DNA from: JBIKWN01 sp044376365 | GTDB taxonomy: Bacteria > Bdellovibrionota_C > UBA2361 > JBIKWN01 | Length of the DNA stretch: 6,323 nt | Reading direction: 5' to 3' | Assembly (NCBI GenBank): GCA_044376365.1 | Contig: JBILLA010000157.1 | Coordinates: forward strand, 1-6,323 | In this document: positions 5,013 through 6,323 of the stretch, piece by piece | How positions within the stretch are numbered: position 1 is the stretch's first letter | Layout: every line of letters begins with the position of its first letter | Notes under the pieces: model-generated | Database searches by the model: none | What the model saw: the letters and a program-made list of their open reading frames with translations, nothing else | Told to the model about the DNA's origin: nothing | Program-made: the position numbers and the translations under genes

Positions 5013-6323
5013 CTACGGAATCGTCACAAAGAAAAACTGATTTGCAGTGTTTTGTCCTCCTGTAAGTTGTGTACCTGCTGCACTTAAGGTCACGCCGTAG
5101 GTACCTGGTGTTCCGCCAGAACGTGCCAGACAGCTTTTAAGATCAACTGTAAAGGTGAGTAGATTAGCTGGATCTGTAGAGCGATCTTGCTGTGCATCCA
5201 CCAGCGGCGTCATCTCTGCGCCTTGATTTGCAAAAGGACTACCACCTTGCCCAAGAGCATTGCTCATTTCGGTCAGATCGGAGCTTGGCGATGAGTAAAA
5301 ACCCGCACATGTTGCCTGTGCATTGGAAATAACGACGCCATATTTTAAAGCTCCAAAATCATAGTAACCAGTTTCACTTGCGTGCGCTGCTTCACGTTGT
5401 GGTCGCCAGAAATTTACGGTTAGGAGTCCATCTGCTCCGAGGACTATCGGTTGTCCATTAGAGATGCCATCGATACTACCGCTACTAGGTGAAACAGAGT
5501 TGTAGTCGACCTGTGTTGTAACACCATTTGCTGTGTACTCTTTTAACGCTGGCACAGAGACAAAGTAGGGCGGAAGGGTAAAGGTACGTGAGGTAACCTC
5601 TCTGGTGCCTGATGTTAACACAACACGATACATATCACCTGGGCGAAAAACACCTCTGCCAACGCGGGGCTGCATCGAGAGCACCAACACTTTATCACCA
5701 TTCATATTGATTTGTTCAAGCCGAGGAAAGCCTTGCGCATTGAGTAAGCTACTCATTGGTGCACGATATTCATTTGAGCTTTCAGAGACACCACTTGAAT
5801 AGCCAAGCGGTGTATTTCTTCGACAATAAGTTAATGCATCGCTGCACACAATATAGCCACCATCGACAGTTGAGCTCTGTGGAAGTGAGATAAAGAACGT
5901 TGAGGCAAAAACGTTTTCGCCACTTACGACTGCATCAATCACCTCTGCAGACAAGCCGTCACGAACATGTGCATTGAGTGTTTTACGAAAATCGAAATTA
6001 ATACTAACGTAAGGCGTATCGGATCCTGCGGAAGCAGGATCTGCAGAATCAAGAATGCCGTTGTTATTATCATCTGCATCGACTGAGTTCACAATTCCAT
6101 CTGCATCAGAGTCTTGACCAGGATTTGCACGGATTGATACGTAGTTGGTCATTAGGCTTCGTGCTGAGGTTACTTTCATACCAAGAGTACCAGCGCCTCG
6201 GGGTTTTCCCTTCGCGTCAGCTTTTACTGATGGTTTTGTATACGCTGTAGCGTCAAAATTTGATGGAACAATTGCATAGCCAGTTTTTAATGCGACTGTG
6301 CGAAGATCGATAATATTTTTCTT
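5013..6323 (-). CDS. Partial large exported protein with TSP3-like calcium-binding repeat, 5' end outside window
   Basis: The reading frame is open from the TAG at 5013-5015 to the right window edge, giving 436 visible codons. An internal ATG at 6177-6179 is not the likely start, since 48 further sense codons precede it without a stop. Counting from that Met, residues 23-47 (6039-6113) form an aspartate-rich D-x-D-x-DG...D-x-DDNNNGI-x-D element like thrombospondin type 3 repeats, which bind calcium outside the cell. After it come several hundred residues rich in Ser, Thr, Gly, Val and aromatic residues, looking beta-stranded, with a few scattered Cys (including two close together in IVCSDALTYC) and a hydrophobic end FFVTIP. 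No catalytic motif was recognised. Secretion or surface location is inferred from the calcium motif and composition; the N-terminus and any signal peptide lie outside the window. It is convergent with the uracil operon and probably unrelated to it. Function unknown. Confidence 0.8.
   Translation of the reverse strand, partial: KKNIIDLRTVALKTGYAIVPSNFDATAYTKPSVKADAKGKPRGAGTLGMKVTSARSLMTNYVSIRANPGQDSDADGIVNSVDADDNNNGILDSADPASAGSDTPYVSINFDFRKTLNAHVRDGLSAEVIDAVVSGENVFASTFFISLPQSSTVDGGYIVCSDALTYCRRNTPLGYSSGVSESSNEYRAPMSSLLNAQGFPRLEQINMNGDKVLVLSMQPRVGRGVFRPGDMYRVVLTSGTREVTSRTFTLPPYFVSVPALKEYTANGVTTQVDYNSVSPSSGSIDGISNGQPIVLGADGLLTVNFWRPQREAAHASETGYYDFGALKYGVVISNAQATCAGFYSSPSSDLTEMSNALGQGGSPFANQGAEMTPLVDAQQDRSTDPANLLTFTVDLKSCLARSGGTPGTYGVTLSAAGTQLTGGQNTANQFFFVTIP
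6022..6041 (-). repeat. Perfect 8-bp inverted repeat inside the exported-protein gene
   Basis: GATCCTGC (6022-6029) and GCAGGATC (6034-6041) are exact reverse complements around a 4-nt loop. The element sits in coding sequence for the Ala/Ser/Gly linker just after the calcium-binding repeat, so it would form a stable mRNA hairpin there. It may be a chance result of the linker codons. Confidence 0.4.

Noticed and set aside
6177..6179. Taking this ATG as the true start of the minus-strand gene
   Set aside because: The frame continues open for 48 codons to the window edge, and no purine-rich ribosome binding site lies before this ATG on the minus strand.

Overview
The window comes from a bacterial chromosome or plasmid of moderate G+C content. 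The genes are tightly packed, with Shine-Dalgarno-like motifs and gaps of a few bases. Nothing here fixes the taxon. The uracil phosphoribosyltransferase PRPP loop (DPMIATGNSA) and a TSP3-like calcium-binding, probably exported protein fit a Gram-negative bacterium, possibly a proteobacterium, but this is only suggestive.

Layout. Bases 1-435 are a non-coding leader with a perfect 7-bp hairpin (88-104), two short palindromes, a direct repeat and a Shine-Dalgarno-like AGGAGGG. Bases 436-5005 are a four-gene plus-strand operon: an MmsA/IolA-type CoA-acylating aldehyde dehydrogenase (436-1914), a Urc1-type GTP cyclohydrolase II homologue (1918-3174), a Urc4/Urg3 (DUF1688) protein (3177-4328) and uracil phosphoribosyltransferase (4364-5005). 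The gaps are 3, 2 and 35 nt. Bases 5013-6323, on the minus strand, are the C-terminal 436 codons of a probably secreted or surface protein with a calcium-binding aspartate repeat. It converges on the operon with a 7-nt gap and is cut by the right window edge.

How the genes work together. Urc1, Urc4 and uracil phosphoribosyltransferase are the core of the URC route of uracil catabolism, known genetically from the yeast Lachancea (Saccharomyces) kluyveri (URC1, URC4, URC6), with counterparts urg1, urg3 and urg2 in fission yeast. In that route uracil is first converted to UMP and then broken down to urea and a C3 product (3-hydroxypropionate in yeast). The leading gene belongs to the family that oxidises malonate or methylmalonate semialdehyde to acetyl-CoA or propionyl-CoA. 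The simplest reading is that this operon turns uracil into acetyl-CoA plus urea nitrogen, replacing the yeast reduction to 3-hydroxypropionate with an oxidative exit. That link is inference. The dehydrogenase also appears to carry Lys where the family has an invariant substrate-carboxylate-binding Arg, so its true substrate is worth testing.
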